Shown here: positions 1 to 11,604 of the stretch, one piece after another | Layout of the letters: every line of letters begins with the position of its first letter | Position numbering within the stretch: the first letter of the stretch is position 1 | NCBI GenBank assembly: GCA_002354655.1 | Contig: DELY01000006.1 | Span: forward strand, 1-64,000 | Length of the DNA stretch: 64,000 nt | Direction of reading: 5' to 3' | Source of the DNA: Pseudomonas sp. UBA2684 | GTDB lineage: Bacteria; Pseudomonadota; Gammaproteobacteria; Pseudomonadales; Pseudomonadaceae | Made by a program: the position numbers and the translations under genes | Notes under the pieces: generated by a model | Seen by the model: only the letters and a program-made list of their open reading frames with translations | The model's database searches: none | What the model was told of the DNA's origin: nothing

Positions 1-15
1 CAACACGTCAAGGCT

Positions 16-1215
16 TTATTCAGCAATTAAGCTGATTCGCGCGAAAGCCTTTTTACCGGCCTGACAAACATGCGTCGCCCCCACCTTATATAGGAAGGAG
101 CGATCAACCACTTCACCGTCCACCCGCACACCGCCAGAACCCAGCAGATCACGCGCCATAGCGGCATTCTTCACTAGACCTGCCTTGTTGAGCAGCGCAG
201 CAATAGGCATGTCTTCGGCAGACGACAACTCGATCTCCGGCAGATCGTCAGGAAGCTCGCCTTCCTTCATGCGATTACCGGCAGAGCGATGGGCTGCGGC
301 TGCCGCATCGTCACCGTGGAACCGGGCCACGATTTCTTCAGCCAGCTTGATCTTGATATCGCGCGGGTTGGCACCTTGCTGCACATCAATCTTGAACTGC
401 TCGACTTCCGCCATCGAACGGAAGCTCAGCAGCTCGAAGTAACGCCACATCAATGCATCCGGAATGGAGACCAACTTGCCGTACATCACACCCGGCGCCT
501 CCTGGATACCAACATAGTTACCCAGCGACTTGGACATCTTTTTCACACCATCCAGGCCTTCGAGAAGCGGCATGGTGACGATGCACTGCGAGGCCTGACC
601 ATAGGAGCGCTGAAGCTCGCGCCCCATCAACAGATTGAATTTCTGATCGGTGCCACCCAACTCGACATCCGCGCGCAGCGCCACCGAGTCATAGCCCTGC
701 ACCAACGGGTAGAGAAATTCATGAATGGCGATCGGCTGGTTGGTCGAGTAGCGATTATTGAAGTCATCTCGCTCGAGCATGCGCGCAACGGTGTACTGCG
801 AGGTCAGCCGGATAAAATCCGCCGGCCCCATCTTGTCCATCCAGGTGGAGTTGAACGCCACCTCGGTTTTCGCCGGATCGAGAATCTTGAACACCTGCGC
901 CTTGTAGGTCTCGGCATTCTCCAGAACCTGCTCACGAGTCAATGGCGGGCGCGTCGCACTCTTGCCACTGGGGTCGCCGATCATGCCGGTGAAATCGCCA
1001 ATCAGGAAAATCACCTGATGGCCCAGCTCCTGGAACTGACGCAGCTTATTAATAAGCACGGTATGCCCGAGGTGCAGATCCGGCGCCGTAGGGTCGAACC
1101 CAGCCTTAATGCGCAGCGGCTCACCACGCTTGAGCTTTTCAACCAGCTCGGACTCAACCAATACCTCTTCAGCGCCACGCTTGATCAGCGCCAGCTGCTC
1201 TTCGACCGACTTCAT
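16..1215 (-). CDS. tyrS: Tyrosyl-tRNA synthetase
   Basis: Charges tRNA-Tyr with tyrosine in the cytoplasm. The 399-residue protein has the class I signature HLGH near residue 47 with the preceding FDPTAPD segment, and the KMSKS loop in the middle of the chain, followed by a C-terminal S4-like RNA-binding domain ([11 protein letters not shown]). This is the longer TyrRS type usual in Pseudomonas. The frame is open six codons further up (GTG at 1233, ATG at 1227), but I chose the ATG at 1215 because the family starts MKSVEEQ. It is divergent from the M23 peptidase gene. No terminator is visible in the 15 bases left before the window edge. Confidence 0.95.
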   Translation of the reverse strand: MKSVEEQLALIKRGAEEVLVESELVEKLKRGEPLRIKAGFDPTAPDLHLGHTVLINKLRQFQELGHQVIFLIGDFTGMIGDPSGKSATRPPLTREQVLENAETYKAQVFKILDPAKTEVAFNSTWMDKMGPADFIRLTSQYTVARMLERDDFNNRYSTNQPIAIHEFLYPLVQGYDSVALRADVELGGTDQKFNLLMGRELQRSYGQASQCIVTMPLLEGLDGVKKMSKSLGNYVGIQEAPGVMYGKLVSIPDALMWRYFELLSFRSMAEVEQFKIDVQQGANPRDIKIKLAEEIVARFHGDDAAAAAHRSAGNRMKEGELPDDLPEIELSSAEDMPIAALLNKAGLVKNAAMARDLLGSGGVRVDGEVVDRSFLYKVGATHVCQAGKKAFARISLIAE

Positions 1216-1234
1216 GACAGGACTCATAACCACT

Positions 1235-1430
1235 CAAAAACGAAAGGGAACCAACCATACAAGATCGCTGACAAATAACAAGTTTTGCCCAATGACAGCA
1301 CACCCTGCGCAGGTCTAATGCCCTCAGGGTTGCCTCAAAGACGATTTGGTTATATTTTATACAGTTACTGCATATTCATCATTTTCTTCATATTTTTTCT
1401 TTTCACCTTATTCAAAGTCAAAAGCAGCCT
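1235..1430 (+). promoter_or_regulatory. AT-rich divergent promoter region tyrS / M23 peptidase
   Basis: This gap separates the divergent tyrS and M23 genes. The last 90 bases before the M23 start are strikingly AT-rich for this genome and contain TATATT and TATACA hexamers near 1350-1363. These are plausible -10 elements for the plus strand, but no convincing -35 was fixed. The ribosome binding site in front of the ATG at 1431 is weak. Confidence 0.35.
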
Positions 1431-3967
<2,537 letters not shown>

Positions 3968-3995
3968 CGCGGTTTTCGCAGGGCACATAAACGAC

Positions 3996-4021
3996 AACGC
4001 CGTGCACTGGGCACGGCGTCG
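3996..4021. terminator. Bidirectional stem-loop between anmK and erpA
   Basis: A 9-bp perfect stem (3997-4005 with 4011-4019, ACGCCGTGC over a 5-base loop) lies between the convergent anmK and erpA genes. It is followed by CGTTAT on the plus side, so the U tract is poor. Confidence 0.5.
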
Positions 4022-4042
4022 TTATCTGCAAAACGCTGATGG

Positions 4043-4393
4043 CTAGATCGAGAACGACGAGCCGCAACCGCAGGTGGTGGTGGCGTTCGGGTTCTTGATC
4101 ACGAAACGCGAACCTTCCAGCCCCTCCTGGTAATCCACTTCGGCACCGGCCAGGTACTGAAAACTCATCGGATCGACGACCAGGCTGACGCCCTCGCGCT
4201 CGACGATGGTGTCGTCATCGGCAACCTCTTCATCGAAGGTGAAGCCATACTGGAATCCCGAGCAACCGCCGCCCGTGACGAACACGCGCAACTTCAGACG
4301 CGGATTGCCTTCCTCATCGACCAGGCTCTTCACCTTGCTCGCCGCGCCCTGCGTGAATTGCAAAGCTGTGGGGGTGAAGGTTTCGACGCTCAT
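4043..4393 (-). CDS. erpA: Iron-sulfur cluster insertion protein ErpA
   Basis: A-type Fe-S carrier that delivers clusters to apo-proteins such as the isoprenoid enzymes IspG and IspH. The protein has 116 residues. The three conserved cysteines are present: one in the GGGCSGF segment and two in the C-terminal CGCGSSF motif. It is convergent with anmK and precedes no close partner on its own strand; the bactofilin gene upstream ends 77 bases away. Confidence 0.95.
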   Translation of the reverse strand: MSVETFTPTALQFTQGAASKVKSLVDEEGNPRLKLRVFVTGGGCSGFQYGFTFDEEVADDDTIVEREGVSLVVDPMSFQYLAGAEVDYQEGLEGSRFVIKNPNATTTCGCGSSFSI

Positions 4394-4470
4394 GCTGACT
4401 ATCTCCCGGCGCTACGCGCCATACTGCGTTGGGGCCCTGCATTATCCGCTTACCCGAGAAAAGCGGTCAA

Positions 4471-4881
4471 CTATTGTGCAACTTCCAGATGCTCTGGCAG
4501 CTCCAGCGGACGCGCCGAGTCTTTCATATGGCACAGACGCCCTTCGATCTGCGCGCCCATGGCCATTTCCATCAAGCCGTAATAGAGATTGCCCCGCACT
4601 CGCGCGCGGCTTCCCAACTCCAGGTGCTCTCCGGCATAGACATCGCCGATGACTTCGCCGTCGATCACGATATGGGGGGCGCGGATCTCACCTTCAACCT
4701 GCCCCTCGACGCTGACGCGCACCATACCATCGCTGGTCAGCAGGTTGCCGCTGACCCGACCATCAACCTGCACCGCCCCCTGGAAGCGCAGATCGCCACT
4801 CAGCTCGGCACCGGCCGCAATCAGGCTGGTCTTGCCGCTGAAACGCTGCAAGTCGGCTTTGCTTTTGTCTTTATTCCACAT
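4471..4881 (-). CDS. Bactofilin (polymer-forming cytoskeletal protein)
   Basis: Bactofilins form nucleotide-independent beta-helical filaments that position cell-wall enzymes. This 136-residue protein has a short polar N-terminus, then regular hydrophobic/glycine repeats such as GDLRFQGAVQVDGRVSGNL and GEVIGDVYAG typical of the beta-helix, and a short charged C-tail. It lies 9 bases downstream of the coiled-coil membrane protein gene and is probably in one transcript with it and argC. An M23 peptidase gene within 3 kb matches the common pairing of bactofilins with such peptidases. Confidence 0.88.
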   Translation of the reverse strand: MWNKDKSKADLQRFSGKTSLIAAGAELSGDLRFQGAVQVDGRVSGNLLTSDGMVRVSVEGQVEGEIRAPHIVIDGEVIGDVYAGEHLELGSRARVRGNLYYGLMEMAMGAQIEGRLCHMKDSARPLELPEHLEVAQ

Positions 4882-4890
4882 AAGGCACTG

Positions 4891-5622
4891 TCACTCTTCG
4901 TCGATCCATTTGAATGTACGCTCCAACGGCTTCTCGCCGTCGATTTCGGCACGCACCCTGACCTGACGCGGCACAAAGCCTTCAGGCAATTTCAGCTCGC
5001 CAAAACGGCCGGCTTCGGGGATCGCCTGAAAATGTTTGAAGGCGAAAGGAATGACCGGCGCGCTCAACGGCTCCGGCAAGCCCTCGGTCAAGGCTGCCAG
5101 CGGCAAACTGAGCTCTTTGTCGCCCTGCCGCCCTTCCACCGTCACCTGTAGCTGACCCACCAGCGGCTTATCGTCCTTGCCCACCCGGCTGAGCAGCAAT
5201 TTGTAGCGAAAACGCCCTGGCGTGTCCGTGGCTTGTAGCTCAAAGGTACGAATGCGCAGACCTTCGCGACGGCTGGCAGGTGCCAGCACGCCCTTGTAGA
5301 AGGCCAAATCCTGCTGCTGTTTGAATATCTGCTCTTCGAGCAACTTGATGGTCAGCCGGCTCTGCTCGTTAGCCTGCTGCGCGACTTTCTCGCCACTGCC
5401 GACCACCGCCAAGCGTTGTCGTAGCTGATCCAGCTCCTGCTCTTGCTTGAGCAACTGGGCCTGCATGGGTTGCTGCTCGGCCATCAGCGCCTGTGTGCTG
5501 CGCGCCTGCCACCAGGTACCGGCATAGAAGGCGAGAGGAACCGCGGCGAGCAACAGCAACAGCGCTAGGCGCACTCGACCAGCGCGACGCGGATCGCTCG
5601 GGCGGACCTCCCAGCCGGCCAT
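4891..5622 (-). CDS. Coiled-coil inner membrane protein (DUF6776-like)
   Basis: Function unknown. The 243-residue protein starts with a basic segment, then one transmembrane helix (about residues 18-38). A heptad-rich stretch rich in Q, E and L follows (about 45-105), and then a compact C-terminal domain ending in WIDEE. This topology suggests a single-pass protein with a periplasmic or cytoplasmic coiled coil that could anchor the neighbouring bactofilin. That link is inference from adjacency (9 bases). Its ATG overlaps the argC stop by one base. Confidence 0.8.
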   Translation of the reverse strand: MAGWEVRPSDPRRAGRVRLALLLLLAAVPLAFYAGTWWQARSTQALMAEQQPMQAQLLKQEQELDQLRQRLAVVGSGEKVAQQANEQSRLTIKLLEEQIFKQQQDLAFYKGVLAPASRREGLRIRTFELQATDTPGRFRYKLLLSRVGKDDKPLVGQLQVTVEGRQGDKELSLPLAALTEGLPEPLSAPVIPFAFKHFQAIPEAGRFGELKLPEGFVPRQVRVRAEIDGEKPLERTFKWIDEE

Positions 5623-6656
5623 CAGGGCAGCATGGCCGCGTGCGACAGACCGAGGCGCTCGTCGAGGCCGAAGAGGATATTCATGTTCTGCACGGCCTGA
5701 CCCGATGCGCCTTTAACCAGGTTATCGATCACCGACAGCACCACCACCAGGTCGCCACCCTGCGGCCGGTGTACGGCCAGGCGGCAGACGTTGGCACCGC
5801 GCACGCTGCGGGTTTCCGGGTGGCTACCGGCCGGCATCACATCGACGAAAGGCTCGCCTGCATAACGCTGTTCGAACAGCGCCTGCAGATCGATCGAGTG
5901 ATCCACCACGCTGGCATACAGGGTCGCGTGGATACCGCGAATCATCGGCGTCAGGTGCGGCACGAAAGTCAGCCCCACCGCGTGACCGGCCGCGCGCTGC
6001 AGACCTTGGCGAATTTCTGGGAGATGGCGATGGCCTTTGACGCCGTAGGCTTTCATGCTTTCGCCGGCTTCGCTGAACAACGAACCGACACTGGCGCCAC
6101 GCCCGGCGCCGCTGACCCCGGATTTGCAGTCGGCGATCAAGCGTGTGGTATCGGCCAGCCCGGCTTCGAGCAGCGGGATAAAGCCCAGCTGCGCGGCAGT
6201 CGGGTAGCAACCCGGCACGGCGATCAGACGCGCCTGCTTGATCGCCTCACGGTTGACCTCGGGCAAACCGTATACCGCCTCGGACAGCAGGTCCGGTGCG
6301 CCGTGCGGCTGGCCGTACCATTTGCCCCACTCTTCGGCATCCTGCAGACGGAAATCCGCAGACAGGTCGATGACCTTGGTGCCGGCAGCCAGCAATTCGC
6401 CCGCCAATGCATGGGCCACCCCGTGCGGCGTGGCGAAAAACACCACGTCGCACGCGCCCAGCGTGGCGACATCCGGCACGCTGAAAGCCAGATCGGGATA
6501 GTGGCCGCGCAGGTTGGGGTACATCTCGTCGACGCGCAGACCGGACTCGGAGCGCGAGGTGATGACCGTTACCTGTGCCTGCGGATGCTGCGCCAGCAGA
6601 CGCAACAGCTCGACACCGGTGTAACCCGTGCCGCCGACGATTCCGACCTTGACCAT
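5622..6656 (-). CDS. argC: N-acetyl-gamma-glutamyl-phosphate reductase
   Basis: Third step of arginine synthesis: NADPH-dependent reduction of N-acetylglutamyl phosphate to the semialdehyde. The protein starts [14 protein letters not shown], a Rossmann loop, and contains the active-site segment VPGCYPT with the catalytic Cys and the SGVSGAGR segment. The open frame runs on for 22 more codons, but the ATG at 6656 gives the family start and the expected 344 residues, with AAGGGGC upstream as ribosome binding site. It overlaps the next gene by one base. Confidence 0.95.
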   Translation of the reverse strand: MVKVGIVGGTGYTGVELLRLLAQHPQAQVTVITSRSESGLRVDEMYPNLRGHYPDLAFSVPDVATLGACDVVFFATPHGVAHALAGELLAAGTKVIDLSADFRLQDAEEWGKWYGQPHGAPDLLSEAVYGLPEVNREAIKQARLIAVPGCYPTAAQLGFIPLLEAGLADTTRLIADCKSGVSGAGRGASVGSLFSEAGESMKAYGVKGHRHLPEIRQGLQRAAGHAVGLTFVPHLTPMIRGIHATLYASVVDHSIDLQALFEQRYAGEPFVDVMPAGSHPETRSVRGANVCRLAVHRPQGGDLVVVLSVIDNLVKGASGQAVQNMNILFGLDERLGLSHAAMLP

Positions 6657-6789
6657 CACTTGCCCCTTGCAAAAAGCCATTGGAAAGCTGCCGATGATAA
6701 GGCCGCATCGGCCAGCGGCCAACCGCGGTGATGACGGACGGGGCAGCGATCACTACTATCGAGGCACTTTATTGCTCTGAGGTCGAAGC

Positions 6790-7218
6790 ATGCTCTACCT
6801 GTGGCTCAAAGCCCTGCACATTATTGCCATGGTCTGCTGGTTCGCCGGGTTGTTCTATTTGCCACGCCTGTTCGTCTACCACGCCATGAGCACAGACGAA
6901 GCCAGCCACGAGCGCTTCTGCGTGATGGAGCGCAAGCTGTACCGCGGCATTATGCTGCCGTCGATGCTCGCCACCGTCGGCCTCGGCATCGGCTTGCTCA
7001 GCCTCAACCCGAGCTACTACTTCAGCCAGGGCTGGATGCACGCCAAGCTCGCGCTGGTCGTACTGCTGATCGCTTACCACCACGTCTGCGGCGCGCAGCT
7101 CAAGCGCTTTGCCCGTGGCGAGAACCAACGCGGCCACGTGTTCTACCGCTGGTTCAATGAAGCGCCGGTATTGCTCTTGATCGGCGTGGTCATCCTGGTG
7201 ATCGTCCGCCCGTTCTGA
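6790..7218 (+). CDS. hemJ: Protoporphyrinogen oxidase HemJ
   Basis: Converts protoporphyrinogen IX to protoporphyrin IX in heme synthesis, in the inner membrane. The 142-residue protein has about four transmembrane helices and the N-terminal segment MLYLWLKALHIIAMVCWFAG, with the conserved His thought to bind heme. The downstream helix contains the conserved HAKLALV. It is divergent from argC and is followed after 31 bases by the nitronate monooxygenase gene. Confidence 0.9.
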   Translation: MLYLWLKALHIIAMVCWFAGLFYLPRLFVYHAMSTDEASHERFCVMERKLYRGIMLPSMLATVGLGIGLLSLNPSYYFSQGWMHAKLALVVLLIAYHHVCGAQLKRFARGENQRGHVFYRWFNEAPVLLLIGVVILVIVRPF

Positions 7219-7249
7219 TCCATTCGCCCAATCGCTAGAAGGTGTCGCC

Positions 7250-8212
7250 ATGTCCTTGCCTGCCCTGCTCGAACAACGCTTGCGTCTGCCGGTCGTCGCC
7301 GCGCCGATGTTTCTGGTATCCAACCCGCAGCTTGTGCTCGCCTGTTGCCGCAGCGGCATCGTCGGCAGTTTTCCGGCGCTGAACCAGCGCGACAGCAGCG
7401 GCTTCAAAGCCTGGCTGGAAGAGATCGAGGCGGGCCTGGATGAGCAAGCCGCGCCCTATGCGGTCAACCTGATCGTGCATGGCAGCAACCCCCGGTTGCA
7501 GGCGGACTTGGCACTCTGCGTCGAGCACCGCGTACCGATCGTCATCACCAGTCTGGGCGCCGCCAAGGAGGTGGTCGATGCCGTGCACAGCTATGGCGGC
7601 CTGGTGTTCCATGACGTGACCACCCGCCGGCATGCCGAGAAAGCCGCCGAAGCCGGCGTCGATGGCTTGATCGCCGTCGCGGCCGGCGCCGGTGGCCATG
7701 CCGGCACCTGGAGCCCGTTCGCGTTGGTTGCCGAGATCCGTCAGTTCTTCGACAAAACCCTGCTGCTCGCCGGCTGCCTCAACCACGGCCATGAGATTCT
7801 CGCCGCGCAATTGCTCGGCGCCGACCTGGCCTACCTCGGCACCCGCTTTATCGCCACCCAGCAGAACGACGCCCCGCAGGCGTACAAGCAGATGATCGTC
7901 GAGGCCAAAGCCGCCGACATCGTCCACACCCCAGCGGTGTCCGGCGTGCCGGCCAGCTTCATGCGCCAGAGCCTGGAGCAGGCGGGTTATGACCTGAAGC
8001 AGTTGCAGAACAAGGGCGAGGTCAATTACGGCGAGAAGCTCAAGCCGATCAGCGACGAAGCCAAGGCTTGGAAAACCGTGTGGTCGGCGGGCCAGGGCGT
8101 CGGCGCGATTGCCGACCTGCCGGCGGTCGAGGAATTGATCGCGCGGCTGGACCGTGAATACCGCGCCGCCCACCTGCAAACACAACAGCTGCAACGACGC
8201 TGGGTACGATGA
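7250..8212 (+). CDS. Nitronate monooxygenase (2-nitropropane dioxygenase family)
   Basis: FMN-dependent TIM-barrel enzyme that oxidises alkyl nitronates such as propionate-3-nitronate; the physiological substrate here is unknown. The 320-residue protein shows the N-terminal VVAAPMFLVSNP segment, a central GAAKEVVDAVH strand-helix, GAGGHAG, and the flavin phosphate-binding region around GADLAYLGTRF. A GAAGG-type ribosome binding site (AGAAGG) precedes the ATG. The stop overlaps the next start by four bases (ATGA), so it is translationally coupled to the PLP-enzyme homologue. Confidence 0.88.
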   Translation: MSLPALLEQRLRLPVVAAPMFLVSNPQLVLACCRSGIVGSFPALNQRDSSGFKAWLEEIEAGLDEQAAPYAVNLIVHGSNPRLQADLALCVEHRVPIVITSLGAAKEVVDAVHSYGGLVFHDVTTRRHAEKAAEAGVDGLIAVAAGAGGHAGTWSPFALVAEIRQFFDKTLLLAGCLNHGHEILAAQLLGADLAYLGTRFIATQQNDAPQAYKQMIVEAKAADIVHTPAVSGVPASFMRQSLEQAGYDLKQLQNKGEVNYGEKLKPISDEAKAWKTVWSAGQGVGAIADLPAVEELIARLDREYRAAHLQTQQLQRRWVR

Positions 8213-9474
8213 AACGTCGCCGCCTGCTTGGCCTCGGCGCCATCGGGCTGCTCGGCGGCTGGACCCTGCGCCCCAGCGACCAGGGCCAGCCGCACACCCC
8301 CTATTTCGCCGCGCTCAACCAACGCTTGCAACGCGAAGGTGGTGGCGCGCCGCTGCTGGTGGTTGACCTCGACCGCCTCGACCATAACGCCGCCCTGCTC
8401 AATCGCCGCCTGGGCGGCAAGCTGCCTGTGCGCCTGGTGGGCAAATCCCTGGCTGCCAATGGCTTGCTCGGCTACCTGGCGGAGAAACTCGCCACCCAGC
8501 GCTTTATGGTGTTCCACCAGGCGCAAGCGAATGAAGTGGCGCGGGCGTTCCCGCAGGCCGATCTGCTGCTCGGCCAGCCCTTACCCAGTGCCGCCGCGCT
8601 GGCCTTTTATCAGCAGTTGCCGCACCCCAGCGCATTCGCTCCGGCACGCCAACTGACCTGGCTGATCGACAGCCCGCAGCGCCTGGCGGCCTATGCGGAG
8701 CTGGCCCGCGCGCTCGGCCAGCCGCTGCAAATTGCCCTGGAGATCGACATTGGCCTGGCCCGTGGCGGTTTTGCCAGCCCAGCGCAGTTGGGTGCAGCGC
8801 TCAGTTGGCTGCGCGACAACCCAGCGCCGCTGACCCTGCGCGGCCTGATGGGCTATGACGCGCAGGTCGCCCGCACGCCGTTCTGGGTCGGCCAGGCTCA
8901 AGCCTTGGCCGACAGCACGGCACGCTACCGCGCCTTTATCGACACAGCGCAGAGCTTCACCGGGCTCTGGCCCCGCAGGCCCACCCTCAACGGAGGCGGC
9001 AGCCTGACTTACCCCTTGCATGCGCGCGGCGACACACCGCTGAACGAAGTTGCGCTCGGCTCGGCGCTGCTCAAGCCCAGCGACTTTGATACGTCGCTGC
9101 TCGCCGAGCACCAGCCGGCCCTGTGGATTGCCAGCCCAGTACTGAAAGCGCAGCGCGGCGCACTGCCCTTCCTCGGCGACGGCCAAGCCGTGCTGCAAGG
9201 CTGGAACCGCAATCGCCAGCAAGCCTTCTATCTCAATGGCGGGCCGTGGCCGGCCGCACCGATATCGCCTGCCGGGCTGAGCCATGACCCACTCTACGGA
9301 CGCAGCGCCCACCAGGAACGCTTGATCGGCTCCCGCCGCACCGCCTTGGCGGTGGATGATTGGGTGTTCCTGCGCCCGCAGCGCGCGGAGGGTTTACTCG
9401 CCGCGTTCGGCGAGCTGCGCTTGCTGCGCCACGGGCGCTTCGTCGGCAGTTGGACACCGCAAGGCAGCGCTTAA
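8209..9474 (+). CDS. Exported alanine racemase-fold PLP enzyme (DSD1/D-threonine aldolase-like)
   Basis: The 421-residue protein resembles the fold III PLP enzymes that include D-threonine aldolase, D-serine dehydratase and amino acid racemases. The segment LLVVDLDRLDHNAALL followed by VRLVGKSLAAN (candidate PLP lysine near residue 80) and the later LEIDIGLARGGF segment support the family. The N-terminus MKRRRLLGLGAIGLLGG looks like a twin-arginine export signal, which would allow a cofactor-loaded protein to reach the periplasm. The reaction cannot be decided from sequence. It is coupled to the nitronate monooxygenase gene by a four-base overlap. Confidence 0.7.
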   Translation: MKRRRLLGLGAIGLLGGWTLRPSDQGQPHTPYFAALNQRLQREGGGAPLLVVDLDRLDHNAALLNRRLGGKLPVRLVGKSLAANGLLGYLAEKLATQRFMVFHQAQANEVARAFPQADLLLGQPLPSAAALAFYQQLPHPSAFAPARQLTWLIDSPQRLAAYAELARALGQPLQIALEIDIGLARGGFASPAQLGAALSWLRDNPAPLTLRGLMGYDAQVARTPFWVGQAQALADSTARYRAFIDTAQSFTGLWPRRPTLNGGGSLTYPLHARGDTPLNEVALGSALLKPSDFDTSLLAEHQPALWIASPVLKAQRGALPFLGDGQAVLQGWNRNRQQAFYLNGGPWPAAPISPAGLSHDPLYGRSAHQERLIGSRRTALAVDDWVFLRPQRAEGLLAAFGELRLLRHGRFVGSWTPQGSA

Positions 9475-9485
9475 ATTTGCGCCCC

Positions 9486-9629
9486 AGCAGGCCGTTGAGA
9501 CAGGCAGGCGAGGCCGCCTAGACAAGGCAAGAACGGCCGAGAACGCGCAGTTTATAGGGTGTAAATACGCACTTTGAGGCCGTTTTTAACGCCGTATCGG
9601 CACCGTAGGTAGTTTTTCAACGGCCTGCT
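9486..9629. repeat. MITE-like element with 13-bp terminal inverted repeats
   Basis: The 144-bp stretch begins AGCAGGCCGTTGA (9486-9498) and ends in its exact reverse complement (9617-9629). The interior is non-coding and holds further partial inverted repeats such as AACGGCC / GGCCGTT. It fills most of the gap between the PLP-enzyme gene and the DUF805 gene. The size, perfect ends and lack of coding capacity suggest a miniature transposable or dispersed repeat. No second copy was found in this window. Confidence 0.5.
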
Positions 9630-9705
9630 AGGCTGCTTGTTTAGCGGCCTACACGCCCGCTAATCTGTGTGGCCTATTTCCCCTGGCGCCGACAAGGAAG
9701 CTCGC

Positions 9706-10707
9706 ATGACCCAAGCCCGTTTCAAGATTGTCTTCGATGGCGAACTGATGCCAGAAGTGGCCATGGAAACCGCCAAAGACAATCTCGTCCGCCTGTTCAA
9801 AAGTGACCGTACGCGGATCAACACCCTGTTCAGTGGCAGCACCATCGCCATCAAGCGCGACCTGCACGAAAGCGAGGCCGACCAGTACCTCGCAGCCCTG
9901 CACCGTGCCGGCGCGAAGGCGCGCAAAGAGCCGGATCTAGCCGCCAGCCTGTCGCTGGTGGAAACCGATGAACACCGCCCCGCACTCAGCACGAGCGATG
10001 CAAGCGCCAGCATGACCTGTCCCAAATGCGGCCAGCAGCAGGACAAAGCGCTGGAATGCTCGGCCTGCGGCATCGTCATCGAAAAATTCATCGCCCGTCA
10101 GGCGTTGCCAGCGGAAAGCCCCGCGGCCGCGCCCGGCCCCTCGCCTACACTCGTCAACAACCCAACCAATACGCCCTATGCCCCGCCCCAAGCGGCTGTC
10201 GGGGAAACCCTGCCAGCGTTCGGCGAGCTCAACGTCTTCACCCTCGATGGACGCATCGGCCGGCTGCGTTACCTGGCCTGGTCGCTGGTACTGGTGTTCG
10301 CCATGACCGGGATCATGGCCGTGGTGGCCATCGCGGCGAGCATTTCCGAAATCCTCGGCGGCTTGCTCGGCATCGCCGTGATGATCGGCATGCTGGTGGT
10401 CAGCGTGCAGATCGGCGTGCAACGCCTGCATGACATCGGCTGGAGCGGCTGGCTGCTTCTGCTGAATATCGTGCCCATCGTCAACAGCGTGTTCTGGCTG
10501 CTGATGCTGGCGATTCCCGGCAGCGCCGGCGCCAACCGTTTCGGCCCGCCACCGCCGGCCAACAGCCTCGCGGTCAAGGTTCTGGCCGGGCTGTTCCTGA
10601 CCCTGCTGATCGGCAGCGTGCTGGCCATGTTCCTCGGCGGCTTCGCCATGCTGGCCATGCTGTTTAACGGCCTCGACCTGAGCGCACTGAATCCGCCGAG
10701 CAGCTGA
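9706..10707 (+). CDS. DUF805 membrane protein with N-terminal zinc ribbon
   Basis: Function unknown. The 333-residue protein has three parts. The first is an N-terminal soluble domain of about 85 residues (FKIVFDGELMPEV). The second is a zinc-ribbon-like pair CPKCG...CSACG near residues 104-123. The third is a C-terminal DUF805 domain with about four transmembrane helices containing GRIGRLRYLAW and the family motif RLHDIGWSGW. The frame is open from 9667, but the ATG at 9706 has the ribosome binding site AAGGAAG five bases upstream. It stands between a MITE-like repeat and a terminator-like stem. Confidence 0.8.
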   Translation: MTQARFKIVFDGELMPEVAMETAKDNLVRLFKSDRTRINTLFSGSTIAIKRDLHESEADQYLAALHRAGAKARKEPDLAASLSLVETDEHRPALSTSDASASMTCPKCGQQQDKALECSACGIVIEKFIARQALPAESPAAAPGPSPTLVNNPTNTPYAPPQAAVGETLPAFGELNVFTLDGRIGRLRYLAWSLVLVFAMTGIMAVVAIAASISEILGGLLGIAVMIGMLVVSVQIGVQRLHDIGWSGWLLLLNIVPIVNSVFWLLMLAIPGSAGANRFGPPPPANSLAVKVLAGLFLTLLIGSVLAMFLGGFAMLAMLFNGLDLSALNPPSS

Positions 10708-10714
10708 TCGCGCG

Positions 10715-10744
10715 CTGGGCCGCGGCAGTATTGCCGCGGCCCAG
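10715..10744 (+). terminator. Stem-loop after the DUF805 gene
   Basis: A perfect 13-bp GC-rich stem (10715-10727 with 10732-10744) closes on a GTAT loop just after the DUF805 stop. No T run follows, so it may act as a weak or Rho-assisted terminator or an mRNA 3' stabiliser. Confidence 0.5.
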
Positions 10745-10797
10745 GCAACCCAACGCCACCGGCGCGGTCAAAGCCGGCCCCCTCACGGAGAATCTCC

Positions 10798-11589
10798 ATG
10801 CCCTGTTATGCCCTGATCACTGGCGCCTCCAGCGGTATCGGCCTGGCCTTGGCCGAAGCCCTGGCGCGCCGCGGGCGCAACTTGATTCTGGTCGCACGCC
10901 AGCGCGACGCCTTGGAAAGTATTGCCTGCGAACTGACCCAACGCTTTTCCGTGGAGGTGCTGTTTCGCGTGTGCGACCTCAGCGAGCCGCTGCAACTCTC
11001 GGGGCTGCTGCATGAATTGGAACAGAGCGAACGCCGTATCGACTTGCTGGTGAACAACGCCGGCCTGGGTACCTGCGGTGCGTTCGTCGCTCAGGACTGG
11101 AGCCGCGAGCAAGAACTGATCGAGGTGAATATCCTCGCGCTCGCGCGGCTGTGTCACGCCATCGGCACCGTCATGGCGGGCCAGGGCAGCGGCCAGATTC
11201 TCAACGTGGCGTCGGTGGCGGGCTTCCATCCGAGCCCCTGGATGAGCAATTACTACGCGAGCAAGGCTTACGTGCTGCATTTCTCCGAAGGTCTGCGCGA
11301 AGAGCTCAAGGAATACGGGGTCTCGGTGTCGGTGCTGTGCCCTGGGCCGACGCGCAGTGCATTCTTCCGTAGTGCACAGATGGACAGCCGCCCACTGCAA
11401 GGCGGCAAGTGGATGATGAGCGCCGAAGAAGTGGCGCTCATCGCGGTCAAGGCGTTGGCAAAAAACCGCGCGATGATCATTCCCGGCTGGCGCAATCGCT
11501 TGCTGGCGATGGCCCCGCGAGTGGCGCCGCGTTGGCTGGTGCGCAAACTGGCGGCACGCGTCAATCGCCGCCTGAGCGGCGCGGCCTGA
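10798..11589 (+). CDS. SDR family NAD(P)-dependent oxidoreductase
   Basis: Classical short-chain dehydrogenase/reductase of 263 residues; substrate unknown. It has the nucleotide-binding TGASSGIG motif at the N-terminus, NNAG near residue 86, a catalytic Ser region (NVASVAG) and the YYASK active-site Tyr-Lys pair. The C-terminus is basic and hydrophobic (LLAMAPRVAPRWLVRKLA), suggesting membrane association as in other YqjQ/DltE-like members. The ribosome binding site GGAG sits inside a small GGAG-AAT-CTCC hairpin directly before the ATG. It is convergent with the AAA ATPase gene, only 15 bases apart. Confidence 0.85.
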   Translation: MPCYALITGASSGIGLALAEALARRGRNLILVARQRDALESIACELTQRFSVEVLFRVCDLSEPLQLSGLLHELEQSERRIDLLVNNAGLGTCGAFVAQDWSREQELIEVNILALARLCHAIGTVMAGQGSGQILNVASVAGFHPSPWMSNYYASKAYVLHFSEGLREELKEYGVSVSVLCPGPTRSAFFRSAQMDSRPLQGGKWMMSAEEVALIAVKALAKNRAMIIPGWRNRLLAMAPRVAPRWLVRKLAARVNRRLSGAA

Positions 11590-11604
11590 GCACCGGGCGC
11601 AGAC

